Origin: Candidatus Thorarchaeota archaeon
Lineage (GTDB): Archaea > Asgardarchaeota > Thorarchaeia > Thorarchaeales > Thorarchaeaceae
Length of the DNA stretch: 64,000 nucleotides
NCBI GenBank assembly: GCA_016933575.1
Contig: JAFGAR010000040.1
Span: 1 to 64,000, forward strand
Direction: 5' to 3'
Position 1 is the first letter of the stretch; every line of letters starts with the position of its first letter. The position numbers and the translations under genes are program-made. This document shows, in pieces, positions 25,679 through 34,551 of the stretch. Below the pieces are notes generated by a model that ran no database searches, was not told where the DNA came from, and saw only the letters and a program-made list of their open reading frames with translations.

Positions 25679-26857
25679 GTGAGTCACACAAAGCGGCATC
25701 CTTCCACAGTCTGTGTCCAAGGAACACACGCGCAAACTTCAGGTCCCGCAGTTGTCCCAATTGTTCAGACATCCACATTTGTGTTTGAGAATCAGCAGCA
25801 GATGCTTGACTCAGTGCAGGGAAAGTCTGGTGGGCATGTCTACACCCGGTGGAGTAATCCGACGACTAAGAGTGTAGAGGAAAAGATCAGTGCGCTTGAG
25901 GGAACTGAAGACACTCACATCTTGGCTTCAGGGATGGCTGCCATATCGTCAGCTGTTCTAGGTCTTGTAAAGGGTGGAGAGAGAATCTTATCGAGTGATT
26001 CAATTTATGGTGGAACCGTCCAGCTCTTCAACAAGATGCTTCCTCATAACGGGATTCAAGTGGAATATGTTGATACTGATGAGCTGGTCGATCATCTTGC
26101 GGACTCTGGAGACAAATACAAACTGTGCTTCTTCGAGACCCCTACGAATCCGACTCTAAAGATAGTTGACATCAGAGAAATAGCTGACGCCGCTAATGCA
26201 ACCAACACAATAAGTATGATTGACAGTACTTTTGGTTCTCCAATAAACCAGACACCGCATAAACTCGGTATTGATCTTGTGATGCACAGCGCAACAAAAT
26301 ATCTTGGCGGCCATAGTGACATTGTAGCAGGGACTATCTCTGGCTCTAGAGAGATAATGGCTAATGTACGGAGTGCCGCCAAACTCTTGGGTGGTACTAT
26401 GGATCCCTTCGCTTCATTTCTTTTAGACCGAGGAATAAAGACCTTAAGCGTCAGAATGGAACGACATAATTTCAATGCAAAATACTTGGCTGAGCGACTC
26501 AAAAAAGACCAACGAATCAGGAAAGTGCACTATCCAGGTCTCCCAAGTCATCCACATCATGCTGTCGCCAAAAAACAAATGCATGGATATGGTGGCATGT
26601 TATCAATTGAATTGGATACTGATTTGGAAAAAACCGGTAAGTTTGTCGACTCCCTTCAAGTATTTCTGAATGCAGTATCTCTTGGTGGTGTCGAGAGTCT
26701 GGCAAGTATTCCTGCTTTAACAACCCATTATGGACTTGGTGAAAAGGCTCTACGAGAGATGGATATTGCAGAATCGACTGTTCGGCTCTCCGTCGGAATT
26801 GAGGATGCCGCTGATCTATTACAGGACCTATTATCTGCCTTAGATACCATAGTGTAA
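25679..26857 (+). CDS. PLP-dependent trans-sulfuration enzyme (Cys/Met metabolism family)
   Basis: A 392-residue enzyme of the cystathionine gamma-synthase / O-acetylhomoserine sulfhydrylase / methionine gamma-lyase family. PLP lysine Lys207 is in HSATKYLGGHSD; other signatures are YTRWSNPT, SGMAAISSAV, SIYGGTVQLF, ETPTNPTL and SLGGVESLASIPALTTH. The residue after YG is Gly where methionine gamma-lyases have Cys, which favours a synthase or sulfhydrylase over a lyase, but the substrate cannot be fixed. GTG start with GGAGAG upstream. It stands alone, between membrane and secreted proteins. Confidence 0.88.
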   Translation: MSHTKRHPSTVCVQGTHAQTSGPAVVPIVQTSTFVFENQQQMLDSVQGKSGGHVYTRWSNPTTKSVEEKISALEGTEDTHILASGMAAISSAVLGLVKGGERILSSDSIYGGTVQLFNKMLPHNGIQVEYVDTDELVDHLADSGDKYKLCFFETPTNPTLKIVDIREIADAANATNTISMIDSTFGSPINQTPHKLGIDLVMHSATKYLGGHSDIVAGTISGSREIMANVRSAAKLLGGTMDPFASFLLDRGIKTLSVRMERHNFNAKYLAERLKKDQRIRKVHYPGLPSHPHHAVAKKQMHGYGGMLSIELDTDLEKTGKFVDSLQVFLNAVSLGGVESLASIPALTTHYGLGEKALREMDIAESTVRLSVGIEDAADLLQDLLSALDTIV

Positions 26858-26890
26858 AAAAATCGATATCCATCAGTTTCTCAATTTGCA

Positions 26891-27349
26891 TTAGCTTATC
26901 AATAGGGCATCCCCTCGATTCTGCATCGGATAGGATCGTCTTCCAATACTATTTGCCAATTCCCTTCCAAGTTCTTCAAAATCGAAGTAGAAAACCAGAG
27001 CTGGAGACATATACATAGATGCTCGATGTTGTTCAAGGAAGGACGGAAGCAAGAGACCTGGAAATGGAAACCAGATGAGAATGAACATGATGATATTGAA
27101 AATAAAGAGAAGGCAACTAAGTTGTAGATTAATCTCTGGTATTTGAATATCTGATTTACCTGATTTGCTATATTTTGGGAAAATTATCTTTCTTTGAACG
27201 ATAAATCCGACTATTAGAAATCCAAAACAAAGGGCGACAGGATTGATGAATAATAACCAATAGAAGTCGAGATCTATCAAAGCAGTTACTATGTATATTA
27301 TTCCACATGCAGTATTTAAAAAGAGAAAAAGCAGACCTAGTGGCTTCAC
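26891..27349 (-). CDS. Small integral membrane protein (related to its upstream neighbour)
   Basis: A 152-residue protein with about four hydrophobic segments (LLFLFLNTACGIIYIVTAL, WLLFINPVALCFGFLIVGF, LLFIFNIIMFILIWF and a weaker one). The C-terminal half, with NIIMFILIWFPFPG followed by FEELGRELANSIGRR, resembles the whole of the adjacent 88-residue protein (NIIALLIIWFPIFV ... FAILGKGLVRRLV). It begins with GTG directly after that gene's TAG, so the two form an operon of related proteins. Function unknown. Confidence 0.65.
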   Translation of the reverse strand: MKPLGLLFLFLNTACGIIYIVTALIDLDFYWLLFINPVALCFGFLIVGFIVQRKIIFPKYSKSGKSDIQIPEINLQLSCLLFIFNIIMFILIWFPFPGLLLPSFLEQHRASMYMSPALVFYFDFEELGRELANSIGRRSYPMQNRGDALLIS

Positions 27350-27616
27350 CTACAAATTCCCCTCATGATTATCTAAACAATAAGCTCTTCTAAATGTGTT
27401 GTTAATAGGTTGTTTTTTTTTTACAAGTCTTCTGACTAGTCCCTTTCCTAGAATGGCAAAATCTCGACTTAGAACAAGTATGGCTAACCCAATTCTTAGA
27501 CCGAATACAACATATCCCTCAAAAGTATGAGGTTGGGTCACGAATATTGGAAACCAGATTATTAACAATGCTATAATGTTCAAAACAAATAGACCAATTT
27601 CTAAAATACGATTCAT
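27350..27616 (-). CDS. Small membrane protein, paralogue of its neighbour
   Basis: An 88-residue protein with two hydrophobic segments (ILEIGLFVLNIIALLIIWF and YVVFGLRIGLAILVL) and a basic tail (RRLVKKKQ). It looks like a single-unit version of the C-terminal half of the following gene, whose start abuts its stop. An A-rich run in its lysine codons (a T-run on the plus strand near 27410-27421) is a place where sequencing slips are possible. Function unknown. Confidence 0.6.
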   Translation of the reverse strand: MNRILEIGLFVLNIIALLIIWFPIFVTQPHTFEGYVVFGLRIGLAILVLSRDFAILGKGLVRRLVKKKQPINNTFRRAYCLDNHEGNL

Positions 27617-27745
27617 CTCTCTAACATCTTGAGATGATGTTTTTTCCTACTGATATCTCACTATTGAAAATTCTATGAGATTTATGTTAATCTTGTACAA
27701 CAATCTGTTACAAAGGAAATTCAAAATGAACTTATTAGTCTAGAA

Positions 27746-30610
27746 GTGATTGAGATATCATCGCGCAATAGAGGGAGTGCTATGCCGCCCAGAGGATTGC
27801 TTGCTATCTTTGTAATAATCATAATGTTAGGAATCGGTCAGATTCCATTCTGCAATACTACTACTAATGAAGTTCTAGAGACCATAGAGACAAGTCCTGT
27901 TCCACTGACACTGACATCTCTGGATGAAGACTCTCGACAACGAGTGACTATATCATTTGAACGAGAATTGACTCGCAATGAAATTGACCAGTTCGAGTCT
28001 ATAGGCGTTTCATTTGGAATGTCACCCCGGCATATCGGTACTGTGTATCTTGTTGAGGTTACACAGGAAGCTCTCAATGCAATCACTAAGAATCCACTCT
28101 ACAGAAATGCTGAGCCTCTTCGAACTAAGAATCTCGAGTCCACGCGTGATGTTTCAGTGGTTGAAACCTATTCTGATATTGCATGGACAATGAAAGACCT
28201 TCAACAGCGAACATTGACAGGAAAAGACATTCTTATTGCAGATTTAGACACTGGAATTCAATGGCGTCATCCTGACTTCTTCCACGCAGATGGAGGTCTC
28301 TACGCTTGGACTGACAGTAATACTAATTCCCAGTTCGATAATGGAACCGATGGTATTGAATTCAACAACGACTTCACAATAAGTGCCAATGAAACACTAT
28401 ACACAATCGACACGAACAATAATGGCAATTTTGATGTTGATATTGATTGGATTTGGTTAGATAATGGCACTTCTATAGGCAGTATTGATGATGGTGACAC
28501 ATTCTTTGTTGTAGCTGACACGAATGGCAACAATATCCTAAACGTAGGTGAGAATCTTGTTGCTCTTATGACACCAAAGACAAAGTACATCATTGAGAAG
28601 AACTTGATATCTGTCGACGTGTGGGAACGAGGTGTAAATCTCACATCAAGTACCCATTACGATACAGATGGTCATGGCACTGGTGTAGCTGGTATTCTCA
28701 ATGGCGGACAACTTGGTTATCGTAAGTTTGTCGGGATTGCACCTGATGCTGATCTATTAGCCATCGATATCTTTGGTACCAATAGCCTCACTGTCGAAGA
28801 AGGATTGATTCTAGCCCGAGATTACGGTGCAGATGTAATCCTCATTGAGATAGGTGCATGGAGCTACTTATACCTCGATGGTTCAAGCAATGTTGAGATA
28901 ATGATTAACACTTTGACTCAGAGCGGGATTCCTGTTGTTGTCCCTGCTGGAAATCTTGGAGGAGCCGCACGACATGTTCAGCAAACAGGATTTGCGACTA
29001 TTGCCTTTCCAACACAATTTGTTGTTCCAACTGGTCTAAATGCGAATGAATTATACATCACAGTTCTGTGTACCAAAGATATGAGTCAATCTCAAATCAC
29101 AATTGTGGAACCCACCTCAACAGGATCAATTGTGCATTCACTAAATCCCGGTGTTGGGTATGACAACTGGCAAAGCTCTCCAGTATCTCCAAATGTAACA
29201 ATTGACTCATTTGTTTCAAGTTCAACTCGAGCAACCTTTATGCTTGCCATCGACATTCGCGGAACCATAATGGACACTCAGTTTTGGACAATAAATATAA
29301 TGAATCCTAACGCAGCCAGTTACAACTTCTATATCTCAGATGATGTCACAGGCTGGAGTGGTGGAGCTCAGTGGAATCCAGCACATGGACTCAACGACCT
29401 ATGCACAATAACTTGGCCATCCACCGCAGACCAAGCAATATCTGTTGCATCATATATGTCTAGAAATCTCTGGTCTCCTGGCTATGGTTGGCTTGCTCCG
29501 TATAGCTCAATGGGGCCGCGAGTCGATAATAATCCAAAGATGTCAATATCTGCTCCCGGAGGCTGGGATATAGTATCCCCATGGTCCAGTGATTCTGCTT
29601 GGGCAAGTTGGATGACTGGTGTAGGTGGTCTGCCTCTCTATCCAATGTTTGGTGGATTTCAGCTCTTCAGCGGCACATCTGCAGCAGGCCCTCATGTTGC
29701 TGGAGCAATTGCCCTGATGCTTCAATTGAACAATGACTGCGGGTCTCTTGCTAAGTTCATCATCGAAGCTTCAGCCTATACAGATGGATACACTGGAATT
29801 CTCACACCATGGCCTGGAGCGGCTAATACAAACTGGGGTTTTGGAAAGCTCAATATCAGTAGGGCAATTGAAGAAACACGAAAACTGCCTAGAATCAATG
29901 ATATTGATAGGACTCCAGATAGTCCTCAATATTCGGATTCGGTGTCAATAACAGCAAATATCACAAACACAGATTTTGTAGAAATCTGGTGGACAAATAG
30001 CAGCTGGTCAAGTCAGAGTCAACTCAATATGACACTGTCCGGAGGTATTTATTCAAGTACAATACCCACTCACAGCTTTGGTACTGACATTGATTACATA
30101 ATTAAAGCAAGAAATGCAAGTGCCATCACAAGTCTGGACTTTTCCTACTCCTACGTAGTTGATGACCGAGTGATCCCGATTCTAACTGGAGTCACAAACA
30201 ACATGACAACAATCGTCTATGATAATATGTTTGTGGAGGTAAATGCTAGTGTTTCTGAACCCTCAGGAGCTTCGGGACTTGCTTCCGTAGTCCTTGAGGT
30301 TTCTTTCGATAATTGGGTCACAGTCAATACAATTACCATGACTGGTAGTGCTGGACAATATACTGGAACCATTTCTCCAGTTCCTGTTGGATTGACTGCA
30401 AGATTTCATGTAAAAGCCACTGATAATGCAGGAAATGTTGCCCAATCATCTGACTATTTCTTTGTTACTCAGGGACAATCTACCACAACAACTACAACCA
30501 CAACATCTCGGGGTCTTGTTGATCTCATTCTTGACAACTTGACAGTAGTGATTGGAGCCACAGTAGGTCTGCTACTCATCCTAATGATACTACTACGACG
30601 GAGAAGATAG
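27746..30610 (+). CDS. Membrane-anchored subtilisin-family (S8) protease
   Basis: A secreted serine protease of 954 residues (or 942 if ATG at 27782 is the true start, which places the signal peptide GLLAIFVIIIMLGIG at the N-terminus). Catalytic triad motifs are Asp in ADLDTGIQWRHPDF, His in DTDGHGTGVAGI and Ser in FSGTSAAGPHVAGA. An insertion of about 130 residues between Asp and His carries calcium-binding-like loops (DSNTNSQFDNGTDG, DTNNNGNFDVD, DTNGNNILNVGEN). After the protease come beta-sandwich domains, a poly-Thr linker and a C-terminal membrane helix ending in RRRR. It probably works on the outer cell surface. Confidence 0.87.
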   Translation: MIEISSRNRGSAMPPRGLLAIFVIIIMLGIGQIPFCNTTTNEVLETIETSPVPLTLTSLDEDSRQRVTISFERELTRNEIDQFESIGVSFGMSPRHIGTVYLVEVTQEALNAITKNPLYRNAEPLRTKNLESTRDVSVVETYSDIAWTMKDLQQRTLTGKDILIADLDTGIQWRHPDFFHADGGLYAWTDSNTNSQFDNGTDGIEFNNDFTISANETLYTIDTNNNGNFDVDIDWIWLDNGTSIGSIDDGDTFFVVADTNGNNILNVGENLVALMTPKTKYIIEKNLISVDVWERGVNLTSSTHYDTDGHGTGVAGILNGGQLGYRKFVGIAPDADLLAIDIFGTNSLTVEEGLILARDYGADVILIEIGAWSYLYLDGSSNVEIMINTLTQSGIPVVVPAGNLGGAARHVQQTGFATIAFPTQFVVPTGLNANELYITVLCTKDMSQSQITIVEPTSTGSIVHSLNPGVGYDNWQSSPVSPNVTIDSFVSSSTRATFMLAIDIRGTIMDTQFWTINIMNPNAASYNFYISDDVTGWSGGAQWNPAHGLNDLCTITWPSTADQAISVASYMSRNLWSPGYGWLAPYSSMGPRVDNNPKMSISAPGGWDIVSPWSSDSAWASWMTGVGGLPLYPMFGGFQLFSGTSAAGPHVAGAIALMLQLNNDCGSLAKFIIEASAYTDGYTGILTPWPGAANTNWGFGKLNISRAIEETRKLPRINDIDRTPDSPQYSDSVSITANITNTDFVEIWWTNSSWSSQSQLNMTLSGGIYSSTIPTHSFGTDIDYIIKARNASAITSLDFSYSYVVDDRVIPILTGVTNNMTTIVYDNMFVEVNASVSEPSGASGLASVVLEVSFDNWVTVNTITMTGSAGQYTGTISPVPVGLTARFHVKATDNAGNVAQSSDYFFVTQGQSTTTTTTTTSRGLVDLILDNLTVVIGATVGLLLILMILLRRRR

Positions 30611-30694
30611 TATACATGGTTAGTCACAAATCTGGTGACTAACCTCCATTGCATCCAGTAACAGTCGTGCTAAAAAGAATCGAGTTACTCCGTT

Positions 30695-31438
30695 TTAGGA
30701 ATCTTCTTTATTCTTCAGCCAGTCGTGTTCAATACGTTTCTCTCGATTATAGTGTCCCATCTCGCCACCGGTGGCTTTGGCATTGCCGCTTTGAATGACT
30801 CTGCCCTCAAAGAGAATCAGAAGAATTCCAGGGATGAATGGAGTTAGATCTAAGTCTAATATGAGTCCTATTACGCCAAGCCATAACGTAGTAATTACTG
30901 TCCAAATTCCAGCAAAAAAGAAGAACCATTTACGTTTCGATGCTGGAGCTTTGAGAAATGTCATATAATCAATCTTCAACGTTGGTTCATAATATTGATC
31001 TCGACACATACCAAGAATCTTGATTCCAGTCCACTTTCCGGCAATGAAACGACCAAATGGATAGAGAAAGGCTACTACTCCGAAGACGAAAAGAAATCGA
31101 ACTCCAAAGATCGTCCAGTCCGAAATAGTCCATGCGAGTAGATTCATCCAATCCAAATGAAATCCTAGAGTCCAGATATAGCCCCAGAGTGATAAGAGAC
31201 CTAGAAGCCCTTCAATCGACAAGGATGGTCCTAATGCAAAGGTTCTGCCTCTTTCTGCTTCAAAAAGCATCTCTCGAATCTCAGCAGCAACCACTATCTC
31301 TTTTTCATTTGGAGATACTTCTCTCTTTATCTCCCGAACCATTTTCCAAAATTCCTTGCGCACTTCCTTTGGAGTGGAAGATGGATTTCTAGAAATACTC
31401 TCATGTATCTCTTGTAGCCTATCAATTCTCGAACTCAT
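30695..31438 (-). CDS. Integral membrane protein of unknown function
   Basis: A 247-residue protein with a polar helical N-terminus of about 70 residues (EIHESISRNPSS, KEFWKMVREIKREV) and then four likely membrane segments: LLGLLSLWGYIWTLGF, GVRFLFVFGVVAFLYPFG, WFFFFAGIWTVITTLWLGVI and LTPFIPGILLILF. The C-terminus is charged and cytoplasmic. No family recognised. Confidence 0.65.
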   Translation of the reverse strand: MSSRIDRLQEIHESISRNPSSTPKEVRKEFWKMVREIKREVSPNEKEIVVAAEIREMLFEAERGRTFALGPSLSIEGLLGLLSLWGYIWTLGFHLDWMNLLAWTISDWTIFGVRFLFVFGVVAFLYPFGRFIAGKWTGIKILGMCRDQYYEPTLKIDYMTFLKAPASKRKWFFFFAGIWTVITTLWLGVIGLILDLDLTPFIPGILLILFEGRVIQSGNAKATGGEMGHYNREKRIEHDWLKNKEDS

Positions 31439-31606
31439 ATTGTATGACCTTTTTAAAATTGCTAGCTTTGTTTTTAGCCAATCGTTTGATATAACTACTC
31501 TGGCCGATGATTCTCAAAGAACATCTAATTGATAAGAGAATATGTCTAAAATATACTATCAACCTTCTATAGATTACAAATCTATAGAGTTAGGGAGGTT
31601 GAAGAC

Positions 31607-32131
31607 GTGGTTAAATGGGAATTAATTGTTGCAATCGTAGCTGGTTCTCTTATTTTTCTCTCTGATTTGCTATTTGGATGGTTGACACTCATCTGTGGGC
31701 CTATTCCTGTTATCTTCATCATAGCTATAATTATTGGAATCTTCGCAGGAAATGTAGGTGATGCCCTTCTGAGTACCTTTCTCTCTTGGGTTCTTGGAAT
31801 TCTCCTTGGCGTACTTCTTGCGCCGCTTATTTTTGCAGGACTGTTAGCAGAAGGTCAAGATTTCTTTGGGCTTTTCCTGTTAGTCTTTCTATACTCCTTG
31901 CGAGGAATGTTCTCATGGCAATTGGAAGGGACTATTGTTGAGGTCTTCCTTATGGGCTTTATCTATCTAATCGTAATGCTTGTCGTCGCTCCAATCATCT
32001 ATCTAATTTCATTTGTCTTCGCAGTGCTTGGTGGTATAATTGGAAAGCTCATTAGAGAGCGCTTTATCAAAGAGAAATCACCTATACAACAGACTCGACA
32101 AGGAGAACCTGAATCAACTGATCTTCAGTAG
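31607..32131 (+). CDS. Integral membrane protein, glycine-rich, five or six segments
   Basis: A 174-residue, strongly hydrophobic protein with segments such as LIVAIVAGSLIFLSDLLFG, VIFIIAIIIGIFAGNVGDALL, VLGILLGVLLAPLIFAGLL and IYLISFVFAVLGGIIGKLI, and a polar tail ending in PESTDLQ. It resembles small glycine-zipper membrane proteins of archaea in general. Function unknown. GGGAGG lies about 11 bp before the GTG start. Confidence 0.65.
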   Translation: MVKWELIVAIVAGSLIFLSDLLFGWLTLICGPIPVIFIIAIIIGIFAGNVGDALLSTFLSWVLGILLGVLLAPLIFAGLLAEGQDFFGLFLLVFLYSLRGMFSWQLEGTIVEVFLMGFIYLIVMLVVAPIIYLISFVFAVLGGIIGKLIRERFIKEKSPIQQTRQGEPESTDLQ

Positions 32132-32137
32132 CATGTA

Positions 32138-33154
32138 TCATTCAACAAGGCTAGTGTACTCTCTTGTGAATGAACGCCTTAGCTGGTCCTTTATTTTAGG
32201 ATCTAGGAATGAAGATTGAATGCTGTCCAATGATATCTTGAAAAGTTCATCAACAGAAAATCCTAACTCCTGATGCAACTGAATGAACTCATAATTCATA
32301 TCGGTATGGAATAGTGAAGGATCATCACTATTCACTGAAACAAGCAGTCCTTTATCGAAGAAATCTCTTATTGGATGTTCCTTAATTGAATGCACTGCGC
32401 CAGTTCGCAAATTACTCACAGGACACATCTCAATTCCAATTCTCTTCTGCTTTAGATATTCTATCAGATTGGGATCTTGTTGAGCAGATACACCATGGCC
32501 TATTCGTTCGACGTTTAGATATTGTATTGCTTCCCAGATTGACTCAGGTCCCGCTGCTTCTCCTGCATGAGCAACTCGATGAAGCCCCATCTTAGCTGCG
32601 CGTCTGTAGACATCTGCAAATCTTTTTGGAGGATACATCTTCTCATTTCCTCCGAGGTCAATGGATACGATATTATTTGGATCTTCAGCAATATAGTCCA
32701 AAATGCTCATTGCCTCTTCAATGGTTGATGTTCGTACTATATCTATTCTAATATCAGCTTCTAAACCAAAGTCACGTTTTGCATTCTTAATGCCTCTTCT
32801 GATGGCGTTCAGCATTTTGTTAAACTGCAATCCCTTGGATATGTGATCCATTGGGGAGAAACTCGCCTCAACATATTTCGTGTTGCATCTTGCACAATTC
32901 TCCAGCATCTCATATGTGATGCGTTCAAAGTGTCTTTCATCAATAATATAGTCAACTATCTCCATATAGCACTGGATGAAGTTCATAAAGTCTGAATATT
33001 CGAAACGCTTGACAATGTCATCTTTATTGTTGTATGCTGATTCGATGTTATCGGTTTCAATTATAGAGAGCAAGGTTTCAGGACGAATCGAGCCTAGGAT
33101 GTGCAGATGAAGTTCAATCTTTGGCAATGCTTTGATTAGGTTCTTCGAGGTCAT
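32138..33154 (-). CDS. add: Adenosine deaminase family protein
   Basis: A 338-residue metal-dependent deaminase converting adenosine (or a related adenine compound) to inosine. The metal-binding HxH is His16 and His18 in ELHLHILGS. HAGEAAGP holds the catalytic Glu, IGHG the next His, and SVNSDDPSLF the metal-binding Asp. Length and motif order are normal. The substrate could also be an adenosine derivative such as S-adenosylhomocysteine or methylthioadenosine products. It stands apart from other nucleotide genes. Confidence 0.88.
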   Translation of the reverse strand: MTSKNLIKALPKIELHLHILGSIRPETLLSIIETDNIESAYNNKDDIVKRFEYSDFMNFIQCYMEIVDYIIDERHFERITYEMLENCARCNTKYVEASFSPMDHISKGLQFNKMLNAIRRGIKNAKRDFGLEADIRIDIVRTSTIEEAMSILDYIAEDPNNIVSIDLGGNEKMYPPKRFADVYRRAAKMGLHRVAHAGEAAGPESIWEAIQYLNVERIGHGVSAQQDPNLIEYLKQKRIGIEMCPVSNLRTGAVHSIKEHPIRDFFDKGLLVSVNSDDPSLFHTDMNYEFIQLHQELGFSVDELFKISLDSIQSSFLDPKIKDQLRRSFTREYTSLVE

Positions 33155-33262
33155 TTGCTAAAATCATCATCCGTGCATGTTAAAGTTTTAGAAGTTCCTT
33201 TGCTGAGGATTATTCTCCAAATGTTTAATATGTTTCACAGACTCAATGAGAAACGAGACAAT

Positions 33263-33487
33263 ATGGCGGAAATACCATTTGCATCCGGGCCTGGTGGAGA
33301 GAACCGTGTGTATCGATCCCGTACCAATAAAGTTCTCTTTGGAGTATGTGGGGGTCTAGGTAATTATCTGAATGTAGATCCTACTCTAATTCGATTAATC
33401 TGGATTGTCTTCTCTCTTGTCTATGGGGCTGGTATACTTGCATATCTCATTGCTATCATTATCATCCCCGAAGAACCAACAATGTAA
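33263..33487 (+). CDS. PspC-domain membrane protein
   Basis: A short protein with the PspC signature: RVYRSRTNKVLFGVCGGLGNYLNVDPTLIR(L)IW in sequence order, then a membrane helix (FSLVYGAGILAYLIAIIIIP) and EEP. The open frame starts at 33155, but the first 36 residues do not belong to the domain, so ATG 33263 (74 residues) is preferred. PspC proteins act in cell-envelope stress responses in bacteria; the archaeal role is unclear. Confidence 0.75.
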   Translation: MAEIPFASGPGGENRVYRSRTNKVLFGVCGGLGNYLNVDPTLIRLIWIVFSLVYGAGILAYLIAIIIIPEEPTM

Positions 33488-33748
33488 CTTGTTTTATCTT
33501 TCTAGCAATGCCCATTAACTTCTGACTGGTCTTATATAATACCCAGATATATTGGCCATTTGTTAAGTCGCAGAGTTATTTGAGTATATGGACATTATTG
33601 ATGCCATTGAATAGCATCGTATATTTACTGAATACAACAACAGACCCTTGTTAGAATGATACTAGACCATGAATAGGCTCATTATAATCTGGGTCTATTT
33701 CTCAATACTGGTTATATTCAGAAATTGTTATCTTTTTACTGATAAGAA

Positions 33749-34084
33749 ATGACGATAAGAATAGAATCAGCATCCCTATCAGTTCCTATCAAAGAATGCG
33801 CATGCGGTCAGTGTAGCTGTATCATTCTGTATACTAGCCCAAAATGTATTCTATGTAATGCTGCTCTTGAAATTCTATATTCAGTCATTTCTGATTTTGG
33901 CCTTTCACAGGATGTGGTCAGTATAGTCGATATCACATCTGAGGAAGAAGCGTGTAACATTCCACCTACTGCGAGCCTTCCCGCCATGAAAATTTGTCAG
34001 GAACTACTAACTGGTCTACCTGATTTAGATGTGGCACGTGGAGCAGTTATGCACGCCGTTCTAAAAGGTTGTTTCTCTAATTAG
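33749..34084 (+). CDS. Thioredoxin-like protein with extra N-terminal cysteines
   Basis: A 111-residue protein with a redoxin active site CILC (Cys33 and Cys36) after IILYTSPK and a cis-proline in SLPAMKI. Just before it lies a cluster CACGQCSC (Cys17, 19, 22, 24), which could bind zinc or an Fe-S cluster or act as a second redox site. This is the third CxxC redoxin in the window. About 260 bp upstream contain no gene. Partner unknown. Confidence 0.65.
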   Translation: MTIRIESASLSVPIKECACGQCSCIILYTSPKCILCNAALEILYSVISDFGLSQDVVSIVDITSEEEACNIPPTASLPAMKICQELLTGLPDLDVARGAVMHAVLKGCFSN

Positions 34085-34132
34085 AAAGGCTGCATCTAAA
34101 TTTGCCATAACGAAAACTGCAATCCTACAAGA

Positions 34133-34426
34133 CTATCGAGTGACTCTTAGATTCGCAAGACTTCTCCAGATCTCAGCGTGTCTCTGAAGTTCCATAATTC
34201 GTTCGTGATCTACATGATATAGTGGTTTTCTCATATCCATAAGATTCGGTACTTTTTTACAAAAGTTACCAGACTGTAATGTCTTCAGAGCTAATGTGAC
34301 AGTCCTCATGGCTAGCCCACTTTTTGACGCAATCTCCTGTGGACACATTGGGCCATCCTGAGCTAACTTATCTAAGACAATCAATGTGCTCTTTGTTAGA
34401 TTAATAGGTAGACTCATTCTGATCAC
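34133..34426 (-). CDS. Small winged-helix DNA-binding protein
   Basis: A 97-residue protein with an ArsR/MarR-like winged helix: STLIVLDKLAQDGPMCPQEIASKSGLAMRTVTLALKTL followed in order by a wing near FCKKVPNLMDMRKPLYHV. The GTG start overlaps the stop of the preceding tiny ORF (GTGA); an ATG lies three codons later. Probably autoregulatory or tied to the upstream nuclease-like gene. Confidence 0.75.
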   Translation of the reverse strand: MIRMSLPINLTKSTLIVLDKLAQDGPMCPQEIASKSGLAMRTVTLALKTLQSGNFCKKVPNLMDMRKPLYHVDHERIMELQRHAEIWRSLANLRVTR

Positions 34427-34551
34427 CGGTACACAGCGGATTGAAAAGCCAAAAGTGTCACAATCACCACATATGGCTTAGGACGCCTTGCCTTCAATTC
34501 ACATGCTTCATAATAAGGATTGTCAATAAAGTAATTCTTTGTGTATCTCAA
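34423..34551 (-). CDS. Possible tiny coupled ORF between nuclease-like and winged-helix genes
   Basis: A TTG overlaps the TGA of the upstream gene (TTGA), and this frame's own TGA overlaps the GTG of the downstream gene (GTGA), giving a 42-residue frame ending in PKPYVVIVTLLAFQSAVYR. The same frame is open up to an ATG at 34617, which would give 64 residues with four cysteines but overlap the upstream gene by 70 bp. The two end-to-end overlaps suggest real translation. It may instead be only a spacer. Confidence 0.35.
   Translation of the reverse strand: MRYTKNYFIDNPYYEACELKARRPKPYVVIVTLLAFQSAVYR

Noticed and set aside
33155..33262. N-terminal extension of the PspC protein
   Set aside because: The extension does not fit the PspC family; the ATG at 33263 begins just before the domain.
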